The notes under the pieces: model-generated | Databases searched by the model: none | Told to the model about the DNA's origin: nothing | What the model saw: only the letters and a program-made list of their open reading frames with translations | Origin: AC-32 sp963754265 | GTDB lineage: Bacteria > Actinomycetota > Thermoleophilia > Gaiellales > Gaiellaceae | DNA: 64,000 bases | Direction: 5' to 3' | Assembly (NCBI GenBank): GCA_963754265.1 | Contig: CAVWFB010000016.1 | Location: 576,391-640,390 of the forward strand | Shown: positions 63,725-64,000 of the stretch, in pieces | Position numbering within the stretch: position 1 is the first letter of the stretch | How the letters are laid out: each line of letters opens with the position of its first letter | Made by a program: the position numbers and the translations under genes

Positions 63725-64000
63725 GTGATCCGCTCCGGATCCCTGACCGTGGTTGGTACCGGGATCGACGTGGGCGGCCATCTGACCCCGCAGGCGCGGG
63801 TTGCATTCGCCGAGGCGGACGAGGCTTTCTACCTCGTCGCCGACCCGATCGCGGTCGCCCTCCTCGAGGAGCTCAATCCGAAGGGGCAATCGCTCCAAGG
63901 CCTTTACGGGCAAGGAGCGTCCCGCCTCGATGCCTACGAGGGCATGGTCGACGAGATCCTTGCACCGGTCAGGAACGGCAAGACGGTCTGCGCGGCCTTC
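63725..64000 (+). CDS. Split borosin backbone N-methyltransferase, N-terminal part (cut by window end)
   Basis: Ninety-two codons from the GTG at 63725 to the window edge. It starts VIRSGSLTVVGTGIDVGGHL, the first strand and SAM-loop of tetrapyrrole-methylase-type enzymes, and contains LYGQGASRLDAYEGMVDEIL followed by VRNGKTVCAAF. OphMA and the bacterial split borosin enzymes have the same order (LY...GxSRLxxY..M...VRxGLxVxxxFYGHPG). With the precursor next door, N-methylation of the precursor backbone is the natural role. A porphyrin or diphthamide methylase is less likely because of the SRL motif and context. Confidence 0.75.
   Translation, partial: MIRSGSLTVVGTGIDVGGHLTPQARVAFAEADEAFYLVADPIAVALLEELNPKGQSLQGLYGQGASRLDAYEGMVDEILAPVRNGKTVCAAF

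Overview
The window is high-GC bacterial chromosome, dense with genes and rich in GTG starts and 1-4 nt stop/start overlaps (GTGA, ATGA, TGATG). The gene content points to an uncultured actinobacterium, most likely of the Thermoleophilia/Gaiellales type: a full-length Lhr helicase, a stand-alone AcnA, a baeRF/Vms1-like protein, topoisomerase IB, and several class III cyclase fusions, with high GC throughout. The lineage is an inference from content, not from a marker gene. There is no rRNA, CRISPR array or IS transposase.

Layout. 1-3.6 kb: the 5' part of an MMPL transporter, a two-pass membrane protein and a cyclase fused to a degenerate hydrolase. 3.6-13.8 kb: an accessory region next to an initiator tRNA gene (13726-13799, minus strand). 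Three displaced copies of the tRNA 3' half plus its terminator lie at about 3661-3735, 6818-6894 and 8107-8179, so the region looks like stacked remains of integrative elements. It holds gene fragments (a 20-codon epimerase start, a hydrolase tail abutting an M29 aminopeptidase tail), a HATPase-GNAT fusion, an SDR, a methyltransferase, a BTAD/beta-propeller/solute-binding fusion and a TolB-like gene. No integrase is left. 13.8-22 kb: MarR/MFS, Ppx, glutamate dehydrogenase-CBS, TetR-HIT-permease, tRNA-Leu. 22-30 kb: a promoter directly followed by a terminator, a CsbD-like gene, RmuC, aconitase, a release-factor-like protein, thioredoxin reductase, a CorA-like transporter. 30-37 kb: an addB-addA-nth DNA repair operon. 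37-46 kb: topoisomerase IB, an isocitrate/isopropylmalate dehydrogenase, HD-GYP, a phosphoesterase-DedA-GNAT-GGT run, membrane proteins. 46-50 kb: FtsZ with a ParA-type ATPase just upstream, then AzlCD. 50-59 kb: Nei, secreted proteins, Lhr. 59-64 kb: a P-loop kinase, a cyclase/NB-ARC/TPR regulator, and a RiPP locus at the right edge.

The most exciting part is the right end (62.5-64.0 kb). A 69-aa ORF, a haem-oxygenase-like diiron enzyme, an 84-aa precursor with a LigA-like leader and the C-terminal repeat VWPHPIVWPIVWP, and the start of a tetrapyrrole-methylase-type enzyme form one overlapping operon. This is the arrangement of a split borosin (backbone N-methylated RiPP) pathway; the core sequence and the extra redox enzyme look new to me. 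The methyltransferase is cut by the window end.

At least five genes carry an apparent single-base frameshift (about 11.05, 12.07, 12.91, 41.83 and 61.97 kb). Three of them are in the accessory region. Draft-assembly indels are as likely as real pseudogenes.
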